A stretch of 64,000 bases of DNA from Enterocloster bolteae (GTDB taxonomy: Bacteria; Bacillota; Clostridia; Lachnospirales; Lachnospiraceae): the NCBI RefSeq assembly GCF_002234575.2, contig NZ_CP022464.2, positions 1,054,001-1,118,000 of the forward strand, given 5' to 3'. Numbering within the stretch: the stretch's first letter is position 1; each line of letters begins with the position of its first letter. The position numbers and the translations under genes are program-made. Positions 17,361 to 26,147 of the stretch are shown in pieces. The notes beneath the pieces are model-generated. The model did not search any database, had not been told where the DNA came from, and was given only the letters and a program-made list of their open reading frames with translations.

Positions 17361-17462
17361 GGTTCCGGCGGTCAGGTATTCAGTTGACTGGGCGCCGGTG
17401 GCATATATCGCGCTTAGGGGCCGGAAAACGCCTGCTGGGTGCTCATAAGAAGGAGGAGTGAA

Positions 17463-19145
17463 ATGAGAAAGAATGTAAAAGTATTACTGAGTCTTGTCAT
17501 GGCTGCTGCCATGCTGGCAGGGTGCGGCGGACAGAGTTCTGAGAAACCGGCTGAGAACGGTGCTTCGGGGCAGACCACCCAGGCTTCGGCCGGGAAGGAA
17601 GACGGAGCCGGCAGCGAGGGCGGAAAGGTCATGACCTACGCCATGCAGAAGGAGCCTGAGACACTGGACCCCACCATGAACAATTATGCCACATCATCCA
17701 TTGTTCTTCAGAATCTGTTTACCGGCCTGATGCAGATTGGCCCGGACGGCGGCCTGATCAATGGATGTGCTGAAAAGTACGAGGTGAGCGGGGACGGACT
17801 GGAATACACCTTTACCCTGAGGGACGGCCTTAAATGGTCAGACGGCTCCCCTCTGACGGCCGGTGACTTTGAGTACGCCTGGAAGCGTACCCTGGCCCAG
17901 GATACGGCCTCTCCCGGCGCCTGGTATCTGTTCTATCTGAAGAACGGCGAGGCATATAATGAGGGAAAGGCATCTGCCGAGGATGTGGGCGTCAAGGCTG
18001 AGGACGACAAGACACTGAAGGTCACTTTGGAGAACCCCACCGCCTACTTTATCGACCTTACAGCTGTCACCGCTTATTTCCCGGTGAAGAAGGATGCGGT
18101 GGAAGGGCCGGAGGCCTGGACCAAGTCAGCGGACACCTATGTAAGCAACGGAGCATTCCGGCTGAAGGAAATCAATCCCCAGGCCAGCTATGTGCTGGAG
18201 AAGAATCCGGAATACATTGACGCAGATACAGTGAAGCTGGACGGCGTGAATATTGTGTTTATCGAATCCGCAGAGGCAGCGCTGTCCGCTTACAATGCAG
18301 GAGAGGTGGATGTAGTGGACAATACCATCATCCAGACCCAGGCACAGTCACAGTACGGCGGAAGCGACGAGCTTAAGTCCTATGATCTGATAGGTACCTG
18401 CTATTATGACTTTAACTGCGAGAAAGACTACTTGTCGGACGCGCGGGTGAGGAAGGCGCTGGCAATGTCTCTTAACAGGGACGTCATCAACCAGTCCATC
18501 GTTGCCTCCAGGCCGGAATCATCCTATGCTTTTGTGCCTCACGGCATTCCCTATGAGGGCTCCAGCGAAGATTACCGCACCACGGTGGGCAACCTGTTCA
18601 CAGAGGATGTGGAGGCTGCAAAGGCGCTTATGGAAGAAGCAGGATACCCGGGCGGAGAGGGATACCCTACTCTGACTCTGATTACCCAGAACGACCAGGA
18701 GAAAAAAGACGTGGCCCAGGCCATGCAGGCTATGTGGAAGGAAAATCTGGGAGTGAATGTGGAGATTGTTACCTTTGAGCCAAAGGTATACTGGGATGAG
18801 CAGACAGCCGGCAATTTTGATATCTGCTATGACGGCTGGACCGGCGATTATCCTGACCCCAGCACCAATCTGGACTGCTTCCTTCTCCAGAGAAATGAAA
18901 CCCAGTGCCGCTGGCTCAACGACCAGGCCAAGGAATACGACAGCATGATGAAAGAGGCCAGGAGCCTTACGGACAACAAGAAGCGCATGGAGCTGTTTGA
19001 GGCAGGCGAGAAGCTTCTGATGGAGGAGATGCCCATACTGCCTCTGTACTACCGCAATGCACAGCTTCTGGTGAAGCCGGGATGCGAGGGCGTTATCAAG
19101 ACTTATATTGGACATACGATATTTAAATATGCTGATAAGCAGTAG
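17463..19145 (+). CDS. oppA: Peptide-binding lipoprotein of the first dpp operon (SBP_bac_5/OppA)
   Basis: About 560 residues. ATG 17463 follows AAGGAGGAG. The N-terminus MRKNVKVLLSLVMAAAML then AGC is a lipoprotein signal with lipobox LAGC, so the protein is tethered to the outer face of the membrane. A Ser/Gly/Glu-rich linker (about 22-55) leads to the SBP_bac_5 fold (KEPETLDPTMNN, DGLKWSDGSPLTAGDF). It captures oligopeptides for DppBCDF. In contrast to the second dpp operon, this gene comes last among the transporter genes. A 13-bp tandem repeat follows its stop codon. Confidence 0.92.
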   Translation: MRKNVKVLLSLVMAAAMLAGCGGQSSEKPAENGASGQTTQASAGKEDGAGSEGGKVMTYAMQKEPETLDPTMNNYATSSIVLQNLFTGLMQIGPDGGLINGCAEKYEVSGDGLEYTFTLRDGLKWSDGSPLTAGDFEYAWKRTLAQDTASPGAWYLFYLKNGEAYNEGKASAEDVGVKAEDDKTLKVTLENPTAYFIDLTAVTAYFPVKKDAVEGPEAWTKSADTYVSNGAFRLKEINPQASYVLEKNPEYIDADTVKLDGVNIVFIESAEAALSAYNAGEVDVVDNTIIQTQAQSQYGGSDELKSYDLIGTCYYDFNCEKDYLSDARVRKALAMSLNRDVINQSIVASRPESSYAFVPHGIPYEGSSEDYRTTVGNLFTEDVEAAKALMEEAGYPGGEGYPTLTLITQNDQEKKDVAQAMQAMWKENLGVNVEIVTFEPKVYWDEQTAGNFDICYDGWTGDYPDPSTNLDCFLLQRNETQCRWLNDQAKEYDSMMKEARSLTDNKKRMELFEAGEKLLMEEMPILPLYYRNAQLLVKPGCEGVIKTYIGHTIFKYADKQ

Positions 19146-19171
19146 GCATGGTGAGAGAGCCAGGCCATAGT

Positions 19172-19210
19172 GAGTAAGCAAAGCGAGTAAGCAAAGTAAG
19201 TAAGCAGAGT
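19172..19210. repeat. 13-bp tandem repeat x3 after the oppA stop
   Basis: Units related to GAGTAAGCAAAGC start at 19172, 19185 and 19198. They begin 26 bases after the stop codon at 19143-19145. Confidence 0.8.
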
Positions 19211-19313
19211 AAGAGGTGCCCACGCCTGGGAATCAGGAGTGGGCAGCTTTTTGGCCGGAGCGCGCCGGAAAACAGTTTTCCGGTATATTCCGGATTAAGG
19301 ATGAAAGGACGGA

Positions 19314-20258
19314 TTGAGACAGATGGTATTTCCGGAGAGACTTAGGGAAGGGGACACAGTGGGGCTGGTGTCTCCAGCGTTTCCTGTAAAGGAAGAGGAG
19401 AGGGACGGCTGCGTAAAGCTGCTGGAGGGCATGGGGTACCGGGTAAAGCTGGGCACATGTCTTGAGAACATGTATAATTTCCACAATTATCTGGCAGGGG
19501 ATGCCGGGGCCCGGGGAGAGGACATAAACCGCATGTTTGCGGATCCGCAGGTGAAGGCGGTTTTCTGTGTGCGGGGAGGATATGGCAGCTCCCAAATCAT
19601 GAAATACCTGGATTTTGACCTGGTGAAGCAAAATCCCAAGATTTTTGTTGGATACAGCGACATAACAAACCTTCACTCAGCATTCCAGATGTTTGGGAAT
19701 CTGGTTACCTTCCATGGTCCCATGGTGTGCTCCAACATGCTGAAGGACTTTGACGCCTACACCAGGTCCGGTCTGTTTGCGGCCCTCAATATGGAGGAGG
19801 AGCTGGAGTTTCGTAACCCGCCCGGTGAGGAGGGCTTTAAGACCATCCGGGGAGGGGAGGCAGAGGGCATTCTGGCGGGCGGAAATATATCTGTGCTGGC
19901 CAGGGCCTGCGGTACCTTCTATCAGCTGGACACCAGGGATAAGATTCTGTTTCTGGAGGATGTGGAGGAAGGCATTGCCTCCCTTGACATGTATATTACC
20001 CAGATGGAGTATGCGGGGATGTTTGAACACGCTGCGGGAATTCTCCTGGGAGATTTTACGGACTGTACCAATGACCGGTATGACGGCACCTATCAGATAG
20101 AGGAATTCCTTCATGACCGCTTTGGAACCTTTGATTTGCCTGTGATGTATCATATCAGGTCAGGCCACGACAAGCCCATGGGTACCCTGCCCTTTGGCAC
20201 CATGTGCCGTATGGACGGGGACAATAAACGGCTCCGGTTTTACCGGCAGCTGCGGTAG
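19314..20258 (+). CDS. ldcA: S66 family LD-carboxypeptidase (LdcA/YkfA/MccF-like)
   Basis: A 314-residue S66 peptidase. The nucleophile serine is in CVRGGYGSSQIM (about 83-94), and the catalytic Glu and His are expected in FLEDVEE and in SGHDKPMGTLPFG. LD-carboxypeptidases remove the terminal D-amino acid from murein tri- and tetrapeptides; MccF relatives cleave acyl-sulfamoyl adenylates. The start is TTG 19314 behind AAAGGA, with ATG 19323 as an alternative. The B. subtilis dpp operon also ends in an S66 gene (ykfA), which supports a murein-peptide role here. A 12-bp repeat overlaps its stop codon. Confidence 0.88.
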   Translation: MRQMVFPERLREGDTVGLVSPAFPVKEEERDGCVKLLEGMGYRVKLGTCLENMYNFHNYLAGDAGARGEDINRMFADPQVKAVFCVRGGYGSSQIMKYLDFDLVKQNPKIFVGYSDITNLHSAFQMFGNLVTFHGPMVCSNMLKDFDAYTRSGLFAALNMEEELEFRNPPGEEGFKTIRGGEAEGILAGGNISVLARACGTFYQLDTRDKILFLEDVEEGIASLDMYITQMEYAGMFEHAAGILLGDFTDCTNDRYDGTYQIEEFLHDRFGTFDLPVMYHIRSGHDKPMGTLPFGTMCRMDGDNKRLRFYRQLR

Positions 20259-20303
20259 ATTCAACGGAAGATTCAACGGTACATTCAACGGCAGATTCTG
20301 CGG
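20256..20303. repeat. 12-bp tandem repeat x4 overlapping the ldcA stop
   Basis: Units of the form NAGATTCAACGG begin at 20256, 20268, 20280 and 20292. The first unit contains the TAG stop at 20256-20258, and the fourth is diverged. Confidence 0.85.
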
Positions 20304-20417
20304 CAGACGATGGCTTTGTCACAGCCTTGGCGCAGCCTTTTTCAGGCTCCGGAATAAGGAATTTGGAAAAGGCTGCAAAAAAAGTGCAAAAAAGGACAAG
20401 AAATTTAAAAAAAGTGC

Positions 20418-20446
20418 TTGCAATCTCCAGAGACATATGATAAACT
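20418..20446 (+). promoter_or_regulatory. Promoter of the tRNA-Arg/tRNA-His unit
   Basis: TTGCAA (20418-20423), a 17-base spacer and TAAACT (20441-20446) lie about 60 bases before tRNA-Arg. No protein gene is seen between 20259 and 20508. Confidence 0.55.
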
Positions 20447-20508
20447 ATAGCTCGTTGACAGCAGTCGGCATGAAAGTGCAGAGTCACATCAAGGCTGTCA
20501 GAAGTTGT

Positions 20509-20582
<74 letters not shown>

Positions 20583-20617
20583 TTGAGCGTAAGCTCTGAT
20601 GTTTCATAACTTAATAT

Positions 20618-20692
20618 GGTGGGTATGGCGAAGTTGGTTATCGCGCCAGATTGTGGCTCTGGAGGCCGAGGGTTCGAATCCCTCTACTCACC
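20618..20692 (+). tRNA. tRNA-His (anticodon GUG)
   Basis: The extra 5' G (G-1) typical of tRNA-His is present and faces discriminator C73. Acceptor GTGGGTA pairs with TACTCAC. The anticodon stem CCAGA/TCTGG closes the loop TTGTGGC with anticodon GTG, and the T arm is GAGGG-TTCGAAT-CCCTC. It follows tRNA-Arg by 35 bases and is probably co-transcribed with it. Confidence 0.95.
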
Positions 20693-20697
20693 CTTTT

Positions 20698-20728
20698 CCC
20701 CTTTCCGGGTACGGAGAGGGGATTTTTT
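20698..20728 (+). terminator. tRNA-unit terminator, interrupted by the IS element
   Basis: CCCCTTTCCG (20698-20707) pairs with CGGAGAGGGG (20712-20721), followed by A and six T residues. The ISL3 element begins at 20729, inside what was originally a longer T run. Confidence 0.85.
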
Positions 20729-22188
20729 GGCTCTTTGTCAATAGTTGGGGTGGGATTTGTTAAAATCCCGCCCCAATTCTATGAAAAGGGCCCTTTTTAT
20801 GTTTAGTTCCAGGTTTTACTGATTTTGGGCATGCCAAATAAGCCTCCGCATTACCGACCTTTTTATCCTATGATGTACAGTGAAGTATCCGGGTTCGGAA
20901 CCGTTTGAAATTCCGGATTCCGTAGCTGCTCCGTTTTAACACCTTTATCTTGTTGTTAAATCCTTCTGTGGGACCATTTGTCAACCCGTATTTAAAGGCA
21001 TTCAGAATTTCTTTTCGCCAGGCCCTGTAGGTCTTAGCACAGGCCTCAAATTCCTTGATCCCACAGCTCTGTGCATTCGCAATCCAGTCATCAAATTCCC
21101 TCTGCTGCTGACGATACGCTTCCATCTGGCAGATATCATAAAACCACTCTTTCATGCGGTGTGCCAGACGCAGATCCTCGCTATAGTGAAGCATTAAATC
21201 ACAGGCCTGTTTGTTCTCATCTTTCAGCTTTTTATAGCGGGTCAGAATGAGTTTCCGGCTGCCTTTATAATACTTACGCAGAGAAACCGGCATGGATCGC
21301 TGCAGCCGTTTGCGTACATTTTCAATCGCCCATGTCATCTGCCGGATGAAATGATATTTATCCACGATGATTGTAGCGTTTGGAAAGAAGGTCTGTGCAA
21401 GTTCGGTGTAGGGGCGCCACATATCGCAGACGAAGAACTTTACCTTCAGGCGTTCTTTCCTGGGAATGTTCCGCCAATAATCAGCCAGATGGCTCTGTGT
21501 CCGATCCGGGAGAATGTCAAGGATCCGGCGCTTTTTCGGATCAACCAGAATGCACTGATATTTACCGGTAGAAGCATTGCCTTTGAATTCGTCAATGGAA
21601 AGCGCTTGTGGAAGCTGGTCAGGCGGAGGATAGCAAATCGTGTCCAGAAGGCGGCAGACCGTCTGGACGGAAACACCGGTAAGCTCTGCAATCTGTTTTA
21701 AGGAAAAGGTCTGCCGGAGCAGGGAGACAATGTAAAATGCCAGTCTGCGGGTCCTGCGGTGGTAGCTGGGGAGGAACGAATAGGGTTCCGTGAACCGTTT
21801 GCGGCAGTATGGGCAGAGGTAGCGGCGTTTGCGAAGGAGCAGGATTACTTGTTTTCCCAGTAAGGGAATGTCCTGGACTTCTTGTAAACGGTAATCATGA
21901 ATCCGTTTAGTTTTAGCCCCACAGCAGGGACAAGTCTGTTCTACCGGTTGGGACTGGATGAAAATTTTAATGAAAGAGTCTGCCTGAACCACTTTTTTAA
22001 TAAAAACACCTTCCAAGTTAAGGAAGGCCTTGGTATAATTAGGGTACATCTATAAGGGGTCACCTCCGTAACATTAAACTTTGGTCGGGATAATGCGTTT
22101 AGGAGGCTTCTTATAGATGTATTTTATTACAACGAAAAGAATGTTGGAAGTGTGCTTTTCAGCACACCCCAACATTCAGTATAGAACC
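20729..22188 (-). mobile_element. Complete ISL3-family insertion sequence with 8-bp target duplication
   Basis: The 1460-bp element has imperfect 26-bp terminal inverted repeats. The left end begins GGCTCTTTGT with GTTGGGGTG at positions 16-24. The right end, read inward, begins GGTTCTATAC with GTTGGGGTG at the same positions. GATTTTTT flanks both sides (20721-20728 and 22189-22196). The 8-bp AT-rich duplication is characteristic of ISL3. One full-length transposase gene is inside. Joining the flanks restores an uninterrupted terminator T tract. Confidence 0.95.
20868..22049 (-). CDS. tnpA: ISL3 family transposase
   Basis: A 393-residue DDE transposase. An N-terminal zinc-ribbon region has CPCCGAKTK and CPYCRKRF (about 40-85), followed by a helix-turn-helix around SLKQIAELTGVSVQTVCRLL. 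The catalytic acidic residues are probably Asp in SIDEFKG, Asp in CDMWRPY or IVDKYHF, and Glu in GPTEGFNNKIK. The frame is open throughout, so the element may be active. ATG 22049 follows GGAGGTGA by about ten bases on the minus strand. Confidence 0.95.
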   Translation of the reverse strand: MYPNYTKAFLNLEGVFIKKVVQADSFIKIFIQSQPVEQTCPCCGAKTKRIHDYRLQEVQDIPLLGKQVILLLRKRRYLCPYCRKRFTEPYSFLPSYHRRTRRLAFYIVSLLRQTFSLKQIAELTGVSVQTVCRLLDTICYPPPDQLPQALSIDEFKGNASTGKYQCILVDPKKRRILDILPDRTQSHLADYWRNIPRKERLKVKFFVCDMWRPYTELAQTFFPNATIIVDKYHFIRQMTWAIENVRKRLQRSMPVSLRKYYKGSRKLILTRYKKLKDENKQACDLMLHYSEDLRLAHRMKEWFYDICQMEAYRQQQREFDDWIANAQSCGIKEFEACAKTYRAWRKEILNAFKYGLTNGPTEGFNNKIKVLKRSSYGIRNFKRFRTRILHCTS

Positions 22189-22205
22189 GATTTTTTTTGT
22201 GTTTG

Positions 22206-22240
22206 ATATCCCGGTATGATGCCGGGATATTTTATTTTTT
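22206..22240. terminator. Terminator-like hairpin downstream of the IS
   Basis: ATATCCCGG (22206-22214) and CCGGGATAT (22222-22230) form a 9-bp stem with a 7-base loop, followed by a T-rich run. Before the IS arrived it would have been a second terminator for the tRNA transcript. The whole 22050-22449 gap holds only the IS end, this hairpin, the palindrome below and the rpiR promoter. Confidence 0.7.
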
Positions 22241-22267
22241 AAAAATGTATATAAATATACATTTTTA
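22240..22267. promoter_or_regulatory. Perfect 28-bp AT palindrome upstream of the rpiR gene
   Basis: Arms of 13 bases (AAAAATGTATAT plus one flanking pair) surround a central AA. It lies about 135 bases before the rpiR -35 box. It could be an operator; a cruciform or spent terminator is also possible. Confidence 0.45.
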
Positions 22268-22402
22268 TGTCAAATTTCTTTGTCAGCTGTGTACGGTTTT
22301 TAAAATGAATTGATAAATTGTTGAAAAATACGAGGGGGAGCTGTTTTGGAGTTAAAAAATATGAGGGAAATTAGATAAACTAACCAGAAAATATGTGCGG
22401 TA

Positions 22403-22430
22403 TTGAAGAAAAAATGTACTATGATATACT
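22403..22430 (+). promoter_or_regulatory. Promoter of the RpiR-family regulator gene
   Basis: TTGAAG (22403-22408), a 16-base spacer and TATACT (22425-22430) lie just before AGGAGA and the ATG at 22450, leaving a very short 5' leader. Confidence 0.6.
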
Positions 22431-22449
22431 CAAAATCAGGAGATGAGAG

Positions 22450-23301
22450 ATGAAAAATATTATTGATGAAATCAACAAAAGATATGAAAATCTTACTAAA
22501 TCACAGAAAATAATTGCTGATTTTCTGCTGGAGAATTATGCTCTTGTACCATTTGAAACATTAAATGAAATAGCACATAGAATCGGACTCAGCACCACGT
22601 CCTTAATCCGTTTCTCCAGGACGATGGGGTATAAGGACTATACGGATCTGAAGAAAAACATACAGGATTTGATAAAAGTAAAGGTAAGCCTTCCTTCCAG
22701 GTTTGGCGAGTTATCTGAACAGGGAGGGACTCCCAATGATTTGCTTCTTCGGTGCAGGGACATTGCCGTGAATAATATCGAGGCCACATTAAGGCTTCAG
22801 GACACAGAAAAGCTGGATTTGGCGGTAGACTGGATTAGCAGTGCAAATCATAATTATGTGTTGGGACTTAGGACATGCTTTTCTCCTGCTTTTTACCTGG
22901 CTGTGGTGCTGTCTCAGATAAAGAAGAAGGTCCGGCTGATTCAGGGGATTGCCAGCACATATCCTGAGGAAATAACAGATGTGGAAGAGGGGGATGTGTG
23001 CACTGTATTCTCCTTTCCGAGATTTTATAAGGAAACGGTAAATATAGCCCATTTCATGAGAAGAAGGGGAGCTAAAGTTATAATCATTACAGGCAAGGAT
23101 ATAAGACCTGTCAAACCATATGGAGATATTATCATTCCGTGTTCCGCCGTAGGCCCCTCCTTTAAGGATTCCTACGTGGCAGTCCATTTTCTCATTGACT
23201 ATATTATTTCAAGCATAGCTGCAAAAAATAAGGATGAGGGAATAGAGGTAGTTTCAAAAATTGAAGAGATATTAAGCCAAAATTATTTCATTGGCTTTTA
23301 A
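22450..23301 (+). CDS. RpiR/MurR-family transcriptional regulator (HTH_6 + SIS)
   Basis: A 283-residue regulator. The N-terminal HTH_6 domain (about 1-77) has the usual pattern LTKSQKIIADFLLENY then GLSTTSLIRFSRTMGY. A C-terminal SIS domain (about 120-250) binds phosphosugars or phospho-acids in this family. AGGAGA precedes the ATG. It is first in a block with an antiporter, a glycerate 2-kinase and an enolase paralogue. It probably responds to a phosphorylated intermediate of that pathway, such as a phosphoglycerate-like compound (inference). Confidence 0.9.
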   Translation: MKNIIDEINKRYENLTKSQKIIADFLLENYALVPFETLNEIAHRIGLSTTSLIRFSRTMGYKDYTDLKKNIQDLIKVKVSLPSRFGELSEQGGTPNDLLLRCRDIAVNNIEATLRLQDTEKLDLAVDWISSANHNYVLGLRTCFSPAFYLAVVLSQIKKKVRLIQGIASTYPEEITDVEEGDVCTVFSFPRFYKETVNIAHFMRRRGAKVIIITGKDIRPVKPYGDIIIPCSAVGPSFKDSYVAVHFLIDYIISSIAAKNKDEGIEVVSKIEEILSQNYFIGF

Positions 23302-23357
23302 TACTTTTAATCACAAAGCGCGCTGTTGATTGAAAGCAAAAAGAAAGGAGATAATCT

Positions 23358-24752
23358 ATGAGTTCAAATGAACGAAAGAAACCAAGCTTTTTGTTTGCGT
23401 TACTGATCATGGCCGCTGTTTGTGTTGTGGTTATTGTCCCTTATATGAAATGGGGGGTATCTATGGCCGCCACCTTCTTTTTATCGTGGCTGTTTGTCAT
23501 TCCGGCCTGCATGTCCCTGGGATTTACATACGAGGAACTTGAAAAGGCGGCAGTGTCTTACTGCGGGAAGATCATTACATCTGTATTTATCCTGTTGTCT
23601 GTGGGAGGTATGATTGGCGCATGGATTGCCGCAGGAACAGTGTCTGCGATTGTAGATGTGGGACTTCGGATGATAACACCCAAAATTTTTCTTCTGGTTA
23701 CGTTTATTGTCGGAGCGTTGTACGCAATGGCGTGCGGTACTTCTTGGGGGACATTAGGTACCATTGGTATTGCGATGTCTGCCGTGGGACTGGGGCTAGG
23801 AGTTCCCCCGGCCATGACAGCCGGAGCAGTGGTCAGTGCCGCGTTCCTGGGAGATGGCTTTTCTCCGATGTCGGACAGCCCTAATTTGGCATCCGCGGTC
23901 ACAGGGGTAAAATTGATGGACCATGTCAGGCATCTGGCAAAAATACAGTTTCCGGCCTTCATCATAAGCGCTGTATTATATACCATTTTAGGATTTGTAT
24001 ACGCAGGCGGAGAGGTCCAAAATGAGACCACGCTAATGATAATCAAAACATTAGGTGATAACTATAATGTGGGATTGATTGCCTTCCTGCCGGCGCTTAT
24101 CGTAATCATACTGCTCCTGCTTAAGAAGTCGGCGATCATCTCAATCCTGATAAGTGCTGCCACCGGTATTGGCGTAGCTGTCATTTACCAGGGAAAATCA
24201 TTGGCTTATGTGCTGACATGCTTCTGGTCAGGTGTAAAGAGCGATACCGGGATGGAACTTGTGGATACATTGCTGTCAAGAGGCGGAGTCACCAGCCTGT
24301 TTTCCAGTGCGTCCCTGTATCTCATCACATTCGGCCTTATCGGTATATTGACCCAGGCCGGTGTTCTGGATGCTGTGGTGGCGCCGATTGTTAATAAAGT
24401 AAAGACGGGTTTCCAGCTTCTCATAACAACCATTATTACAGGTTTCTTAGGAGATGCAGTGGGGTGTTCCGGTTCTTTTGCCTATCTTTTTGCGGGAAAC
24501 CTCATGAAACCGCTCTACAAGAAAATGAATGTAAGCGATTTAGATTTAACCAGAAATCTGGCCTGCTCTGTAACCCCTTTAGGGCCGTTGATTCCATGGA
24601 ACATGAACGCTGTCATTGCTCTGGATCTTTTGGGGGTATCCTGTTTCCAATATGCGCCCTACTGTTTCCAGGCATATGTCATGCCGGTTCTGTTAATCGT
24701 CAATTATCTGCTATTTAATAAAAGGGGAGGACAGCAAAATGGGGAAAATTAA
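23358..24752 (+). CDS. NhaC-family Na+/H+ antiporter-like transporter
   Basis: A 464-residue integral membrane protein with about eleven or twelve predicted helices and the NhaC-family feature GDGFSPMSDSPNLAS (about 172-186). GDAVGCSGSFAYLFAGN occurs near the C-terminus. The family includes Na+/H+ antiporters and organic-acid exchangers such as the malate/lactate antiporter MleN. AAAGGAGA precedes the ATG. It overlaps the glycerate kinase gene by 14 bases. The neighbouring kinase and enolase-like genes suggest it carries the organic acid they use, rather than serving only sodium balance. Confidence 0.85.
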   Translation: MSSNERKKPSFLFALLIMAAVCVVVIVPYMKWGVSMAATFFLSWLFVIPACMSLGFTYEELEKAAVSYCGKIITSVFILLSVGGMIGAWIAAGTVSAIVDVGLRMITPKIFLLVTFIVGALYAMACGTSWGTLGTIGIAMSAVGLGLGVPPAMTAGAVVSAAFLGDGFSPMSDSPNLASAVTGVKLMDHVRHLAKIQFPAFIISAVLYTILGFVYAGGEVQNETTLMIIKTLGDNYNVGLIAFLPALIVIILLLLKKSAIISILISAATGIGVAVIYQGKSLAYVLTCFWSGVKSDTGMELVDTLLSRGGVTSLFSSASLYLITFGLIGILTQAGVLDAVVAPIVNKVKTGFQLLITTIITGFLGDAVGCSGSFAYLFAGNLMKPLYKKMNVSDLDLTRNLACSVTPLGPLIPWNMNAVIALDLLGVSCFQYAPYCFQAYVMPVLLIVNYLLFNKRGGQQNGEN

Positions 24753-26133
24753 GAATACAGAGAGTCTTTTAAATCATGGAGACAGGGAATCCAGGAAAAA
24801 GATTACAGAACTGCTGGAGCGCATGTGGGCAAAGGTGGACGCATACCATCTGATTAAGGAACTTATGTCTGTGGACGGTAATTGTCTGACCATTGGTACA
24901 AAGCGCTGGGATATGGATAAACTGGGCAATATCTATCTTTTTGGCGCGGGAAAAGCGTGTAATGCCATGGCCATGGCCGTATGTGATGTATTGAAGGAGA
25001 AGCTGACAGAAGGTGTTATATCCGTGAAGATAGCAGAGGATAACGATACCTATATCAATACCAGGGTCTATGTGGGAGGACACCCCCTTCCAAATGAAGA
25101 GGGGTACCGGGCCGCTGAAGATATAATACAAATGATTGATAAGGGAAAGCCGGGTGACCTGTTCATCTCTGTCATCAGCGGAGGCAGTTCCGCTTTACTG
25201 ACATGCCCCAAAGAGGGCATCACATTGCAGGAGGAGATACAGGCCCAGGATATGCTGCTGCGCTCCGGCGCGAAGATTGAGGAAATCAATGCGGTCAGAC
25301 GCCATATTTCCAGAACCAACGGCGGGCGCCTTGCGGAGCAGGTACTTAAAAATGGCGCTGAGATTGTAAATATAATTGTGGGAGACGGTGTGGGGGTAAA
25401 GCCTACTGTAGATTTCAAGGCACCGTTCCAGTTTTTCGGCACACCGGTGGCTCCGGATAAGACTACGATACAGGATGCGCGGGACTGTATCAGGAATTAT
25501 CAGCTGGAGGACAAGCTGCCAGAGTCTATTTTAAAATATCTGTATGAAGATAATCCGGAGCATGAGACCCCAAAAGCATTTGGAGAGGGTGTGACGCACT
25601 TCTGCCTTAACAATGTACCGGATTCATGTGAAGCTGCAGTGGAAGCTGCCAGGGAAATGGGAATCAGCTCCATGGTATTTTCCACCTTTATCGAAGGTGA
25701 AAGCCGGGAGGCAGGATACTTCTTTGCCTCCATGGCAAGGGAGATACAGGCTAATCACAGACCGATTAAGGCGCCCTGCTTTGTATTCTGTTCAGGGGAG
25801 ACCACGACGAAAGTGGAGGACGGAAGCAGGGGAACGGGAGGTCCTTCCCATGAGCTTGCATTGGGATTTGCCCATGGTGCCAGATACACTGCGGGCGCAG
25901 CCCTTGCATCGGTGGATACAGAGGGCACAGATGGGACAACCAGGTATGCGGGAGCACTGACGGATTCACAGACATTGCGGATGCTTTCTGAAAAGGGTAT
26001 TAATATTTTTGACGTATTCAGAACCCACGATTGCGGCGGGGCGCTGGAGTGTACCCAGGATTCCATACTTACAGGAAATACAGGGACCAATCTGTGCGAT
26101 TTTAACGTGATGTATGTACCGGAAGCGGAATAA
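24739..26133 (+). CDS. Type-2 glycerate kinase (GckA/TtuD, DUF4147-MOFRL)
   Basis: A 464-residue protein of the glycerate 2-kinase family unrelated to GlxK. The N-terminal DUF4147 domain has FGAGKACNAMA (about 71-81), GGHPLPNEEG and the nucleotide-site ISGGSSALLT. The C-terminal MOFRL domain contains SGETTTKVEDGSRGTGGPSHE and DTEGTDGTTRYAGA. The family phosphorylates D-glycerate at C2. The gene overlaps the NhaC gene and is followed, 14 bases on, by an enolase paralogue. That order would suit glycerate to 2-phosphoglycerate to PEP, although the enolase partner has lost key residues. Confidence 0.9.
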   Translation: MGKIKNTESLLNHGDRESRKKITELLERMWAKVDAYHLIKELMSVDGNCLTIGTKRWDMDKLGNIYLFGAGKACNAMAMAVCDVLKEKLTEGVISVKIAEDNDTYINTRVYVGGHPLPNEEGYRAAEDIIQMIDKGKPGDLFISVISGGSSALLTCPKEGITLQEEIQAQDMLLRSGAKIEEINAVRRHISRTNGGRLAEQVLKNGAEIVNIIVGDGVGVKPTVDFKAPFQFFGTPVAPDKTTIQDARDCIRNYQLEDKLPESILKYLYEDNPEHETPKAFGEGVTHFCLNNVPDSCEAAVEAAREMGISSMVFSTFIEGESREAGYFFASMAREIQANHRPIKAPCFVFCSGETTTKVEDGSRGTGGPSHELALGFAHGARYTAGAALASVDTEGTDGTTRYAGALTDSQTLRMLSEKGINIFDVFRTHDCGGALECTQDSILTGNTGTNLCDFNVMYVPEAE

Positions 26134-26147
26134 GGGAGGAAAATAGG

